Below are positions 10,825 to 19,686 of a DNA stretch of 64,000 nt, one piece after another. The DNA lies in assembly GCF_023094165.1 (NCBI RefSeq), contig NZ_JALMDK010000001.1, positions 744,001 through 808,000 on the forward strand. Reading direction: 5' to 3'. A program made the translations under genes and the position numbers. Position 1 is the stretch's first letter; each line of letters begins with the position of its first letter. This DNA comes from Crossiella sp. S99.2 (GTDB lineage Bacteria; Actinomycetota; Actinomycetes; Mycobacteriales; Pseudonocardiaceae). Below the pieces are notes generated by a model. That model searched no databases and was not told where the DNA came from. It was given only the letters and a program-made list of their open reading frames with translations.

Positions 10825-12156
10825 ATGGTGAACTCCCAGGCCACGTCGGGCAGCACCGACCGCAGCGGCGTGGGCCAGCCGCCCGTCAGCACGGGCGAGG
10901 CCACCATGGTGCTCCCGCTGCGCATGTACCGCCGCCGCAACGGCCGCATCCTCGCCGGGGTCGCCGGCGGCCTCGCCGAGCACCTCGGCGTCAACGTGTT
11001 GTGGGTGCGGGTCGCCTTCACCGTGCTGGTCGCCTTCGCCGGCGCCGGCGTGCTCGCCTACGGCCTGCTGTGGCTGCTGGTGCCGCAGCGGATGGCCGGG
11101 GCCGAACCGCAGACCGACACCCCGGTGCAGCGCCAGCAGGCCATCGGTGTGATCGCCATCGGCCTGGCCATGGCGCTCGCGCTGAGCATGTGGAGCGGCG
11201 CGATCAGCGGCTGGGTGGTCGGCCCGCTGGGCGTGGCGCTGGCCGGCGCCGCCCTGGTCTGGCGGGAGGCCGACGAGGCGCAGAAACGGCGCTGGCGGGA
11301 CTCGGCCAAGTCCGGGATGCTCGGCCAGGGCGGCCGGATGGCCGTGCTCCGGATGGGCGCGGGCATCCTGTTCGCCGCCACGGGCATCGTGTTCTTCCTG
11401 GTCGGCAGCGTGGACCTGAACCAGGCCCAGCTGGCCGTGCTGGCCGTGATCACCACCCTGCTCGGCGTCGGCGTGCTCACCGTGCCCTGGTGGCTGCGCC
11501 TGGTCCGCGACCTGAACGAGGAGCGCCGGGCGCGCATCCGCACCGAGGAACGCGCCGAGATCGCCGCCCACCTGCACGACTCGGTGCTGCAGACCCTCGC
11601 CCTGATCCTCAAGCAGTCGGACAACCCGCGCGAGGTCAGCAGGCTGGCCCGCGGCCAGGAACGTCAGCTGCGGAACTGGCTCTACGGCCCGGCGGGCTAC
11701 GGCCGCGGCGCCGCCGCCCCCGAGGCCGAGGAACCCGCGCACGGCGTGGCCGGGGAGAGCGTGGCCGACGCGGTGGCCATCGCCTGCGGCCAGGTCGAGG
11801 ACACCTTCGCCATCCGGGTGCAGCAGGTCGTGGTCGGCGACTGCCCGCTGGATGACCGGCTGGCCGCGCTGGTGCAGGCCGCCCGCGAGGCCGCGGTCAA
11901 CGCGGCCAAGCACGCCGGGGTCAGCGAGGTCAGCGTGTACGCCGAGGTCGAGCCCGAGGTGGTCTACGTCTTCGTGCGCGACCGGGGCGCCGGATTCGAC
12001 CCGGAGGCGGTGCCTGCCGACCGGCACGGGCTCGCCGACTCGATTCACGGCAGGATGGAGCGCAACGGCGGGAAGGTGCGCGTGCGCACCGCGCCCGGTG
12101 AGGGCACCGAGATCCAGCTCGAGATGCCCAGGGCGAGCAAGGAGGCACGGACGTGA
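10825..12156 (+). CDS. PspC-domain sensor histidine kinase (NarL/LiaS class)
   Basis: 443 residues from ATG 10825. An N-terminal PspC domain (RRRNGRILAGVAGGLAEHLGVN) is followed by about five transmembrane helices. Next is a HisKA_3-type dimerisation segment with the phosphoacceptor His (AEIAAHLHDSVLQTLALIL) and a compact HATPase (AREAAVNAAKHAG, then DRGAGFDPEAVPADRHGL). It should autophosphorylate and pass phosphate to the response regulator, whose start overlaps its stop by four bases. The PspC fusion suggests that membrane stress is the input. Start choice is uncertain: in-frame codons exist at 10792, 10825 and 10906, the last preceded by GGGCGAGG. Confidence 0.87.
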   Translation: MVNSQATSGSTDRSGVGQPPVSTGEATMVLPLRMYRRRNGRILAGVAGGLAEHLGVNVLWVRVAFTVLVAFAGAGVLAYGLLWLLVPQRMAGAEPQTDTPVQRQQAIGVIAIGLAMALALSMWSGAISGWVVGPLGVALAGAALVWREADEAQKRRWRDSAKSGMLGQGGRMAVLRMGAGILFAATGIVFFLVGSVDLNQAQLAVLAVITTLLGVGVLTVPWWLRLVRDLNEERRARIRTEERAEIAAHLHDSVLQTLALILKQSDNPREVSRLARGQERQLRNWLYGPAGYGRGAAAPEAEEPAHGVAGESVADAVAIACGQVEDTFAIRVQQVVVGDCPLDDRLAALVQAAREAAVNAAKHAGVSEVSVYAEVEPEVVYVFVRDRGAGFDPEAVPADRHGLADSIHGRMERNGGKVRVRTAPGEGTEIQLEMPRASKEART

Positions 12157-12845
12157 GCGAAGAGGTCGAGAGCACCGGGACCCCGGCGGAGGCCAAGGGA
12201 CCGGTCAGGGTCTTCCTGGTCGACGACCACGCGCTCTTCCGCGCGGGCGTGCGCGCCGAACTGGAGGCGCACGCCGAGGTCGAGGTGGTCGGCGAGGCCG
12301 GGTCGGTCGGCGAGGCGGTCGCGGGCATCGGGCACTTCCGCCCGGACGTGGTGCTGCTGGACGTGCACATGCCCGACGGCGGCGGCAACGAGGTGCTGCG
12401 CCGCGCCCGCAAGGCATTCCCGGACGTGGTCTTCCTCGCGCTCAGCGTCTCCGACGCGGCCGAGGACGTCATCGCGGTGATCCGCAACGGCGCCCGCGGC
12501 TACGTCACCAAGACCATCTCCGGCCGCGAACTCGTGGACGCGGTCTGCCGGGTGCGCGAGGGCGACGCGGTCTTCTCCCCACGCCTGGCCGGCTTCGTGC
12601 TGGACGCCTTCGCCGACCGGCCGGGCGCCGCCCCGATCCGCGACCCCGAGCTGGACCTGCTCACCCCGCGCGAACGCGATGTGCTGCGCCTGCTGGCCAG
12701 GGGTTACGCGTACAAGGAAATCGCCTCGGAGCTGTTCATCTCGATCAAGACGGTGGAGACGCACGTGTCCAGCGTGCTGCGCAAGACCCAGCTGTCCAAC
12801 CGCTACGAGCTGTCCCGCTGGGCCTCCGACCGCCGGCTGGTCTGA
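12153..12845 (+). CDS. LuxR/NarL-family response regulator
   Basis: 230 residues. The receiver domain has the acidic pair (FLVDDHALF), the phosphorylatable Asp in VVLLDVHMPDGG, and the conserved Thr/Ser and Lys (ALSVSDAAED, VTKTISG). The C-terminal LuxR HTH reads LTPRERDVLRLLARGYAYKEIA...IKTVETHVSSVLRK. GTG 12153 overlaps the kinase stop (GTGA) and has AAGGAGG upstream, so the pair is translationally coupled. It probably controls the flanking PspC genes, since this architecture usually autoregulates. Confidence 0.93.
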   Translation: MSEEVESTGTPAEAKGPVRVFLVDDHALFRAGVRAELEAHAEVEVVGEAGSVGEAVAGIGHFRPDVVLLDVHMPDGGGNEVLRRARKAFPDVVFLALSVSDAAEDVIAVIRNGARGYVTKTISGRELVDAVCRVREGDAVFSPRLAGFVLDAFADRPGAAPIRDPELDLLTPRERDVLRLLARGYAYKEIASELFISIKTVETHVSSVLRKTQLSNRYELSRWASDRRLV

Positions 12846-12850
12846 GCGAC

Positions 12851-12877
12851 GCGGCCCGGCGGCGAGCGCCGGGCCGC
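12851..12877. terminator. Bidirectional hairpin terminator
   Basis: An 11-bp perfect stem (gcggcccggcg / cgccgggccgc) with a 5-base loop lies between the convergent response regulator and EamA genes. Confidence 0.7.
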
Positions 12878-12882
12878 ACCGC

Positions 12883-13812
12883 TCATTTCCCGGCGGTGGC
12901 CGCCGTGGGCACCGGCAGTGGTTCCGGTGCGGCGACGGCCACCTTCGGCTGGCGCCGGGCCAGCATGACCCCGGCGAGCACCACGACCATGCCCAGCACC
13001 ACCCGGAGTCCGATTTCTTCTTGCAGCACCAGCGCGCCCAGCAGCACCGACACCAGCGGCATCAGGTAGGCCACGGTGGTCGCGCTGGTCGGGCCCTCAT
13101 CGGCGATCAGCCGGTAGAAGAAGATGAAGGCGATCCCGGTGCCCAGCACGCCGAGCACGGTCACCGCGCCCACCGAGGCGAAGCTCAGGTGCACCGGCTG
13201 CAGCCCGGCGACGGGCACCGCCAGCGCGATCAGTGCGGTGGCCGAGATCATCTGCGCGGCCGAGACCACCACCGGCGGCAGCCCCTCGCCGGCCAGGAAC
13301 CTGGCCATGTACAGCGCGCCGATGCCGTAGCTCACCGCGGCCGCGGTGATCGCCAGCGCGCCGCCGAGTTCCGAGGTCGCGCCCTGCCACGGGGCGAAGA
13401 TCACCAGCGTGCCGGCGAACCCGATCGCCAGGCCGATCGCCCGGACCATGCTGATCCGCCGTTCCTGGCCGACCACCAGGCCGAGCAGCACCGTCCACAG
13501 CGGCACGGTGGCGTTGAGCACGCCGGCCATGCCCGAGTCCACGGTCAGCTCGCCGATGCCGAACAGGGTGAACGGCAGCACGTTGCTGAAGAAGGCGGCC
13601 ACCACCAGGTGCCCCCACAGCCGGCCGCCACGCGGCAGCCGGAGCCGCTGCACCCGCACCACCGCGAGCAGCACCAGCGCCCCCAGCCCCACCCGGATCA
13701 GCACGATCTGCACCGGGGAGAACCCGGTCAGCGCGAACTTGATCCACAGGAAGCTGGAGCCCCAGAACAGCGCCAGCAGGCCCAACCGCACCAGATTGCC
13801 CTTGGATGTCAC
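12883..13812 (-). CDS. EamA-family (DMT superfamily) transporter
   Basis: 309 residues with ten predicted helices in two EamA repeats. The first begins LGLLALFWGSSFLWIKFALTGFSPVQI, the classic N-terminal EamA signature; the second begins near residue 145 with GGALAITAAAVSYGIGALY. The family exports amino acids, nucleosides or other metabolites by proton antiport across the inner membrane. It is divergent from a LysR regulator, 82 bases apart: the standard layout in which the regulator controls the exporter. The substrate is unknown. Confidence 0.88.
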   Translation of the reverse strand: MTSKGNLVRLGLLALFWGSSFLWIKFALTGFSPVQIVLIRVGLGALVLLAVVRVQRLRLPRGGRLWGHLVVAAFFSNVLPFTLFGIGELTVDSGMAGVLNATVPLWTVLLGLVVGQERRISMVRAIGLAIGFAGTLVIFAPWQGATSELGGALAITAAAVSYGIGALYMARFLAGEGLPPVVVSAAQMISATALIALAVPVAGLQPVHLSFASVGAVTVLGVLGTGIAFIFFYRLIADEGPTSATTVAYLMPLVSVLLGALVLQEEIGLRVVLGMVVVLAGVMLARRQPKVAVAAPEPLPVPTAATAGK

Positions 13813-13882
13813 GTCAACAACGGTGCGCTCCGCAACCTGTCAGCACAAGTGAATACTTCTACACGACCCTTTAGCGAATCTG

Positions 13883-13888
13883 TACAGT
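13883..13888 (+). promoter_or_regulatory. -10 element for a leaderless LysR-gene transcript
   Basis: TACAGT lies six bases before the ATG of the LysR gene, which places the transcription start at or next to the start codon. No Shine-Dalgarno sequence is present. The same 82-bp region must hold the divergent EamA promoter and the LysR binding site. Confidence 0.5.
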
Positions 13889-13894
13889 CGAACC

Positions 13895-14800
13895 ATGCTC
13901 GACGTGCGCCGGATGCGAGTCCTCCGAGCCGTGGTGACCAGCGGTTCGGTCACCGCCGCGGCCACCAACCTGGGCTACACGCCCTCGGCGATCAGCCAGC
14001 AGATCACCGCGCTGGAACGCGAGGCCGGCCTGCCGCTGCTGGAGAAGTCCGGCCGCGGCGTGCGCCCCACCGCGGCGGGCAGGCTGCTCGCCGACCACGC
14101 CGGGGTGATCACCGCCCAGCTCGCCGAGGCCGAACGCAGTCTGGCCGACCTGCGCGAAGGCCGCACCGGACGGCTCGGCGTGAGCTTCTTCGCCACCGCG
14201 GGCGCCGCCCTGGTCCCGCCCGCGGTCGCCGCCTTTCGCCGGGAACACCCCACGGTCCGGCTCGACCTGACCCTCAAGGACCCGGACAGCCCCCTGGCCG
14301 AGGTGATCGCCGGCCGGTCCGACCTGGCCGTGGTGGTGGTCTTCGACGACGAGCCCGCGGTGCCCGGCATCCAGCTCACCCATCTTTTCGACGACCCCTA
14401 CCGGCTGGTCCTGCCCAAGGGCCACCGGCTGGCCGCGAAACGGGTCATCGACCTGGCTGACCTGGGCAGCGAACCCCTGGTGGACAGCATGGCCACCAGC
14501 GGACCCTGCCGGAAGGCGGTGCTGGAAGCCTGTGCCAGCGCCGGATTCAGCCCCTGCTTCGTGGTCGAGTCCGACGACTTCCCCACCGCGCAGGGCTTCG
14601 CCGCGGCCGGACTCGGCCTGACCCTGGTGCCCAAACTGGGCCTGGGCGCGGTGCACCCCGGCGTGCTGGTGCGCAAGGTCCGCAACCCGGAACCGGTGCG
14701 CCGGATCTACGCCGCGGTGCGCACCGCCGACGCGGGCCGCCCGGTGCTGCGCGCGCTGCTCGGCGCGCTCCAGACGGCCGCGCGCACGGCCGCCCGGTAG
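13895..14800 (+). CDS. LysR-family transcriptional regulator
   Basis: 301 residues. The N-terminal winged HTH is typical (MRVLRAVVTSGSVTAAATNLGYTPSAISQQITALEREAG, written here for its spacing in two parts: residues 7-24 and 25-46). A substrate-binding domain of two alpha/beta lobes follows (GRLGVSFFATAGAALVPP; DLAVVVVFDDEP; LPKGHRLAAKRV). It probably regulates the divergent EamA exporter in response to the exported metabolite. Its stop is immediately followed by the stop of the convergent kinase gene, with no spacer. Confidence 0.9.
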   Translation: MLDVRRMRVLRAVVTSGSVTAAATNLGYTPSAISQQITALEREAGLPLLEKSGRGVRPTAAGRLLADHAGVITAQLAEAERSLADLREGRTGRLGVSFFATAGAALVPPAVAAFRREHPTVRLDLTLKDPDSPLAEVIAGRSDLAVVVVFDDEPAVPGIQLTHLFDDPYRLVLPKGHRLAAKRVIDLADLGSEPLVDSMATSGPCRKAVLEACASAGFSPCFVVESDDFPTAQGFAAAGLGLTLVPKLGLGAVHPGVLVRKVRNPEPVRRIYAAVRTADAGRPVLRALLGALQTAARTAAR

Positions 14801-16552
14801 CTAGTTGCTACCGCCGCCGGTGCGCTGGTCGCCGTTGATCTGGGCCGCGCCGGTGTCGGCGTTGGGGATCATGGTGAGCACCCGGGTCTCGGAGGACTCG
14901 TTCTGCTCGCCGTTCTTCTTGGTGTAGGTCAGCTGCACCTTCACCTTGTCCTTGCCCTGCGCGGTGACGTCACCGACCTCGACATCCTTGATGTCGTCCC
15001 AGAACTTCTTGTACGAGGCGAACGGGGTCTTCTGCTGCATGGCCGGGCCCAGCCGCTGCCAGGCGGCCTCCGCCCGGTCCGGCAGCAGCGCGTAGTACTT
15101 CTTGACCTCCGAGACCATGTCCTCCGGCGCCAGCGTCGGCGCGGCCGAGGTGGTCGTGGCGCTGGTGGTGGTGCTGCTGGAGGTGGACTCGGCGGTGGTC
15201 TTCTTCGGCGTGGTCTTCTTCGTGGCCGAGGCGGTGGTCTGCGGGACCACCACGTTCGAGGTCTGGGTGCCCGCGTTGCCGGTGTTGTTGTTGAGCGCGT
15301 AGTTCGCGATCAGCACGCCGACCAGCGCCGCGACCACCACCGCCGCGGCGGCCAGCAGGATCGTCTTGCGCCGCGAGCGCTCCGGCGGCGGCGCGCTCTT
15401 GGCCGGTCCGCCCGGACCCACCGGGCCGATCGGGCCGATCGGGCGGCCGCCGGTGCTGGTGGCCGGGTGCGGGCGCGGCGGCGGGGTGGGTGGACCCACC
15501 CTGGTCATCGGCGCGTCGGAGAGCGGCCGCGCGTCCAGCCGGGTCATCGGCTGCTGGTTCTGGATGTGCGGGCCGGAACCCTGGTGCAGCCGGGGCGACT
15601 GCAACGCCTGCGGATGCGACTGCAGGGCGGGCGGCATCGACTGGGTCGGCGCGGACGGCCCGTTGGGCAGCTGGGTGGTCGGCGTCACCACGGTGGCCCA
15701 GCCGCCCGGAGGCGTGCTGAGCGCGCTCTGCCGCCCCGCGGCCACCGCGGAGAGGGCTTCGCTCGCCTGCGTCATGTTGGGGCGGTCGTTCGGCTGCGGC
15801 CGGAGCAGGTGCATCAGCACCGGCGTCAGCGGACCGGCCATCTGCGGCGGCCGGACCACGCCGGCGGCCACCGAGTGCAGCAGCGCCAGGGTGTTCTCGT
15901 TCAGCCCGAACGGCGGCTCGCCCTCGACCACCGCGTACAGCGTGGAGCCCAGCGAGAACACGTCCGAGGGCGCGCCCGGCTCGTAGCCCTTGGCCACCTC
16001 GGGGGCCAGGTAGGCCGGGGTGCCGGCGAGCATGCCGGTGCGGGTCACCGTGACATCGCCCTGAGCCCGCGAGATGCCGAAGTCGGTGATCTTCACCGTG
16101 CCGTCGTCGCCGATCAGGATGTTGCCGGGCTTGACGTCCCGGTGCACGATCCCGGCCTGGTGCGCCGCCCACAGCGCCAGCGCGACCTGCGCGCCGATCC
16201 GGGCGACCTCGCGCGGCGGCAAGGGACCCTCGTCGCTGACCACCGCGGCCAGGCTGCGCGAGGGCAGGTACTCCATCACCAGCCACGGCGCGCCGTCGTC
16301 CTCGGCCACGTCGAAGACGCCGATCGCGTTGGGGTGCTGCAACCGGGCCGCGATCCGGCCCTCGCGCATCGCCCGCTGCTTGGCCTCTTCCGCCTCGGAG
16401 TGCTCCAGGTTGGGCTGGAGCAGCAGCTGCTTGACCGCCACGACCCGCTGGAGACGTTCGTCCTTGGCCTGCCAGACGACACCCATCGCACCGGCGCCGA
16501 TCCGCCTGGTGAGTCGGTAGCGCCCGGAGACCAGGCGGCCTTCGTCGCTCAC
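14801..16552 (-). CDS. PknB-type membrane Ser/Thr protein kinase with extracellular NTF2-like domain
   Basis: 583 residues. The Hanks kinase domain occupies about residues 10-270: GAGAMGVVW glycine loop, VAVKQ lysine, HRDVKPGNIL catalytic loop, DFGISRAQG, and an activation loop with TRTGMLAGTPAYLAPE. A Pro/Ser/Thr-rich juxtamembrane region follows, then one transmembrane helix near residues 395-417, a Thr/Ser-rich linker and a C-terminal extracellular domain of about 100 residues (KKYYALLPDRAEAAWQRLGP, then an F-x-x-FW segment). There are no PASTA repeats. The extracellular domain looks homologous to those of the next three upstream genes (16723, 17742, 18772). The kinase is last in this same-strand series and is convergent with the LysR gene. 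Confidence 0.93.
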   Translation of the reverse strand: MSDEGRLVSGRYRLTRRIGAGAMGVVWQAKDERLQRVVAVKQLLLQPNLEHSEAEEAKQRAMREGRIAARLQHPNAIGVFDVAEDDGAPWLVMEYLPSRSLAAVVSDEGPLPPREVARIGAQVALALWAAHQAGIVHRDVKPGNILIGDDGTVKITDFGISRAQGDVTVTRTGMLAGTPAYLAPEVAKGYEPGAPSDVFSLGSTLYAVVEGEPPFGLNENTLALLHSVAAGVVRPPQMAGPLTPVLMHLLRPQPNDRPNMTQASEALSAVAAGRQSALSTPPGGWATVVTPTTQLPNGPSAPTQSMPPALQSHPQALQSPRLHQGSGPHIQNQQPMTRLDARPLSDAPMTRVGPPTPPPRPHPATSTGGRPIGPIGPVGPGGPAKSAPPPERSRRKTILLAAAAVVVAALVGVLIANYALNNNTGNAGTQTSNVVVPQTTASATKKTTPKKTTAESTSSSTTTSATTTSAAPTLAPEDMVSEVKKYYALLPDRAEAAWQRLGPAMQQKTPFASYKKFWDDIKDVEVGDVTAQGKDKVKVQLTYTKKNGEQNESSETRVLTMIPNADTGAAQINGDQRTGGGSN

Positions 16553-16722
16553 AGCTCCTCCGTCCTGCGCACCGGCAGGATCGGGGCGTGCCAGCGGCGC
16601 TCGTCAGCCCGGGTCCCGGTGTCGGTCACGCCTCCTAGGTTAGGGGTATCACCCGGACGGGTTGACTTGCGGCTGGTCAACACGGGTGCAGCCGCTCCTG
16701 GAGGTAATGCCATCAGTGCTGG

Positions 16723-17631
16723 TCAACGCCCTTTGCTGGACAGAACCTTGGCGTTGGTGATTTTCCGCTGGACCTTGTCCACGGTCATCCGCTGCTCGAC
16801 CCGCAGGGTGCGGCCGTCCTTCCAGCGGTAGTCCACGGTCACCACGGCCGCGTCTGCGCCGTCGGCGCGGGACTCGGCGATGGTGGCCGATTCGACCCCG
16901 GCCCAGTCGGACTTGAACTCCTCGACGCCGCCGGTGCGCATCTCCGGGGCGAGCATCGCGAATGCCTGCTCGGGCTGGTCGGGCGCCTTGCCCAGCAGAC
17001 CGAGGATCGGATCCAGGATCGGGTCCAGGATCCCGCCGCTCTTGCTGCTGGTGGGCGCGGCCGAGGTGGGCTTGGGCGCGCTGGAGGTGGGCTTGCCCGC
17101 GCTGGTGGCCGGGACGCCGGTCTGGCTGGTCTGGCCGCCGGTGGGCGCGGGGTCGGTGCTGGTGCCGCCGCCGTTGCCGCCCTGCTGGCCGCCACCGTTG
17201 CCGGTGCCGCCGTTGCCGCCCTGCTGACCGCCGCCGGTCCCGGCGCCGCCCTGCTTGCCGCCCTGGCCACCCTGACCGCCGTTGCCGCCCTGGCCGCCGG
17301 GCTGGTCGCCACCGGTGCCGCCGCCGGGCTGCTCGCCGCCGCCCTCCTGGCCGGTCTGCGCGTTGATCGCGTTCGGCGAGAGCGCCTTGCCACCGACGAT
17401 GCCGGAGAGGTTCTGCTGCGCCGCGGCCGGCGTCTTGGGGCCGTCCTCGTAGTTCGCGTAGGTGATGCCCAGGGCCACCGTGCCGCACAGCACCGCGACA
17501 CCCGCGGCCGCGCCGAGCACCCGCAGCCCCGTCTTCGGGCGGCGTTCCGCCTTGGGCGTCTGGCCCTCCCTGCGGAGCAGGTCGGTCACCAGGATCTGGG
17601 ACTCGGTATCCCGTGAACTGCCCTTGCGCAC
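16723..17631 (-). CDS. Single-pass membrane protein with Gly-rich linker and kinase-sensor-like C-terminal domain
   Basis: 302 residues from GTG 17631, preferred over GTG 17640 because GGAAGG lies eight bases before it and abuts the other. The cytoplasmic N-terminus has an ILVTDLLRREGQ segment. One helix follows (residues about 40-60, VLGAAAGVAVLCGTVALGITY), then a very Gly/Gln-rich linker of about 70 residues built on GGQGGNGG-like units and a Ser/Thr/Pro stretch. The C-terminal domain (PEQAFAMLAPEMRTGGVEEFKSDW onward, read from residue ~215) resembles the extracellular domain of the neighbouring kinase. No catalytic motif is seen. It is probably a co-sensor or decoy in the kinase pathway. 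Confidence 0.72.
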   Translation of the reverse strand: MRKGSSRDTESQILVTDLLRREGQTPKAERRPKTGLRVLGAAAGVAVLCGTVALGITYANYEDGPKTPAAAQQNLSGIVGGKALSPNAINAQTGQEGGGEQPGGGTGGDQPGGQGGNGGQGGQGGKQGGAGTGGGQQGGNGGTGNGGGQQGGNGGGTSTDPAPTGGQTSQTGVPATSAGKPTSSAPKPTSAAPTSSKSGGILDPILDPILGLLGKAPDQPEQAFAMLAPEMRTGGVEEFKSDWAGVESATIAESRADGADAAVVTVDYRWKDGRTLRVEQRMTVDKVQRKITNAKVLSSKGR

Positions 17632-17741
17632 CGCAATCACCTTCCGGCCGGGGAGCTTCTCAACGGGGTTGAGATACCGGACTTGAGGTGTTGTGTGCCA
17701 CCAATTCGGGTGAATTTATGCGCAATCTTCGGCCTAATGGC

Positions 17742-18602
17742 CTAGCCGCGCTGGGCTGAAAGCAGCTCCGCACCGGTGATCCGCATGGGTACCGAGTTAG
17801 CCAGCCGGAGCAGTTGCTCGACGTGCAGCCAGCTCCCGTCGGCCTGCTGGAACCGGACCACCGCGAGCACCGAGCCGTCCGGCCGGGTCTCGGTCTCCTT
17901 CAGCTCCAGCTGGCGCAGCTCGGTCCAGGACCGGATGAAGGCGGCCAGGTCGCCGAGCAGGTTCGGGGTCAGCAGTCCGGCCGCGGTCTCCGGCTGCTTC
18001 TGGCCGAGCCGCTGGTAGAACTCTTTGACCACGCCCGCCGGGGTGTTCAACCCCTGTGCGGGCGGCTGGGTGGTCGCGGTGCGCTGGGCCACCGGCGTGG
18101 TGGTCACCACCGGCTTGCCGGGCCGCACGGCCAGCGGCGAGCTGGTCGCCTCGGCCACCAGCACCCCGGGCAGCGGGGCCGGGCTCCGCTCGGCCGGGGC
18201 CCGCTGCGAGGTGCGCGAGCTGACGAGTTCGGCGGTGAGCAGATCCGGGCGCAGCACCATGGCACCGGTCAGCTCGGTCGCCCGCTGCACCGGGGCCGGG
18301 CTCGCCTGCGGGCTGGTCCAGTTGTTCGAGGTGATCGCCGAGGCAGCGGTCACCGCGCCGGTGAGCACGATGGCGCCGATGAGCATGCCGATCAGCCGGG
18401 TCGAGCGCTTGGTGCGCTCGACCGGCTGCGGCGGGGCGACCGTCACGGTCGTCTCCTCGCCGAGCAGCTCGTCGACGAATTCCTCGGTCTCGACTACCTC
18501 GCGTGGCGGGATCCGGACCGGGCAGGGCTGCTGCCTGATCAGATCCGCCACGGTGACTGATCCGGCACGGTGGTGCCGACGACCAGTCGTCGAACGCTCC
18601 AC
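17742..18602 (-). CDS. Single-pass membrane protein, kinase-sensor-like C-terminal domain
   Basis: 286 residues from GTG 18602, chosen because GGAGG lies eight bases upstream and because the N-terminus then begins about 20 residues before VTVADLIRQQP, which aligns with VTDLLRREG of the next gene. The open frame extends farther upstream into the neighbouring gene, but without a ribosome site. One transmembrane helix follows RTKRSTR (LIGMLIGAIVLTGAVTAASA). A Thr/Pro/Ala linker leads to a domain starting VVKEFYQRLGQKQPETAAGLL with a conserved F-x-x-SW. This last domain matches the pattern of the kinase ectodomain. No enzymatic residues are visible. Confidence 0.72.
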   Translation of the reverse strand: MERSTTGRRHHRAGSVTVADLIRQQPCPVRIPPREVVETEEFVDELLGEETTVTVAPPQPVERTKRSTRLIGMLIGAIVLTGAVTAASAITSNNWTSPQASPAPVQRATELTGAMVLRPDLLTAELVSSRTSQRAPAERSPAPLPGVLVAEATSSPLAVRPGKPVVTTTPVAQRTATTQPPAQGLNTPAGVVKEFYQRLGQKQPETAAGLLTPNLLGDLAAFIRSWTELRQLELKETETRPDGSVLAVVRFQQADGSWLHVEQLLRLANSVPMRITGAELLSAQRG

Positions 18603-18771
18603 GGTGGTGGCCTCCGTACGTTCTGTGGTCGTCAGGACTCGTACCGTCACATCGGCAGCGGGAGCCAGCGACTGGCCACAGTTCACCCGTTCGAGTCGAC
18701 AAGCGGTCGAAAAAAGCCAGTCGAACGGATGAATGGTCACTGCGTGCGTTGAGTCCGGCAGAGGTCCGGGC

Positions 18772-19647
18772 TCACCGTTCGGCGGCGGACACCAGCCGTT
18801 CGCCGTTGACCAATGGCACCTCGGCCACGGTGAACACAAGCTCGCGTTGCTGGGTGCTCAGCGACCCGTCCTTGGCCACCACCTCGACCACCGAGGTGGT
18901 CACCCCGCGGCCCGGATCGACCTGGATGGTCTTGACCTCGACCCGCTGGAGGTTGTCGAAGCGCTGCTGGAAGGCGGGGAAGCCGCTGTCCTTGATCGCC
19001 GGGCCGGTCAGCGCCTCGAACGCGCGCTGCGGGTCCTCGGGCAGCGCGGCGAAGAAGGCCATGGTCTGCCCGGCCAGCTTGTCCACCGGGACCAGCGGCA
19101 CGGCCCGGTCGTTGGTCACCGTGGTCATCGGCGGCTGCGAGGCGCTGCTGCCGGGCTTGCTCTCGCCCCCGGTGAGCCGGGCCGGTCCGGACGGCGTGCC
19201 GGAGGTGCGCGGCGATTTGGGCCCGGCGCTGGGCGTGCGGCTGCCCGCGCGGGCGCCGCTGCTGATGGCCGGCTTCGGCGTGCCGGACTTGCTGCCCTCG
19301 GGCAGCACCATGTCACTGGGATAACCGGGCAGCGCTTCGAGCTGGTCGTCCCCGCCCGGACTGACCAGCGCGGTGGCCGCGGCGACCAGCACCAGCAGCA
19401 CGGTGGCCGAGGACAGCCCGGCGAACCAGGCCGCTCGCTTCCAGGTGCGGGGCGGGGTGACCGAGGCCGGGACCATGCCGAGGTCGAACTTGCGCAGACC
19501 GGGCGGCGCGGTGTCGGCCACCGGGTCCACCAGGGGTGGCGGCTCCGGCCGCGACACCTCCGGCGTCCAGGACAGCGCGTTGGCTTCCGGGCGGTGCCGG
19601 CCATGGCGTGGCCGGTACCGCTCAGGGGGCCCCTGTCCGCTGTTCAT
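18772..19647 (-). CDS. Single-pass membrane protein, kinase-sensor-like C-terminal domain
   Basis: 291 residues, ATG start with AGAGG nine bases upstream. The cytoplasmic N-terminus is basic and Pro-rich (PERYRPRHGRHRPE) and would be a plausible kinase target. One transmembrane helix (residues about 72-93) is followed by a Ser/Pro/Gly linker. The C-terminal domain begins AGQTMAFFAALPEDPQRAFEALTG and ends VPLVNGERLVSAAER, parallel to the ends of its two paralogues (MRITGAELLSAQRG and KITNAKVLSSKG). It starts 40 bases after the PIG-L gene ends, so the two may share a transcript. Confidence 0.72.
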   Translation of the reverse strand: MNSGQGPPERYRPRHGRHRPEANALSWTPEVSRPEPPPLVDPVADTAPPGLRKFDLGMVPASVTPPRTWKRAAWFAGLSSATVLLVLVAAATALVSPGGDDQLEALPGYPSDMVLPEGSKSGTPKPAISSGARAGSRTPSAGPKSPRTSGTPSGPARLTGGESKPGSSASQPPMTTVTNDRAVPLVPVDKLAGQTMAFFAALPEDPQRAFEALTGPAIKDSGFPAFQQRFDNLQRVEVKTIQVDPGRGVTTSVVEVVAKDGSLSTQQRELVFTVAEVPLVNGERLVSAAER

Positions 19648-19686
19648 CTCGCTGACCTCTTTCGCCCCAGCAGGGCGGTTTCCCGC

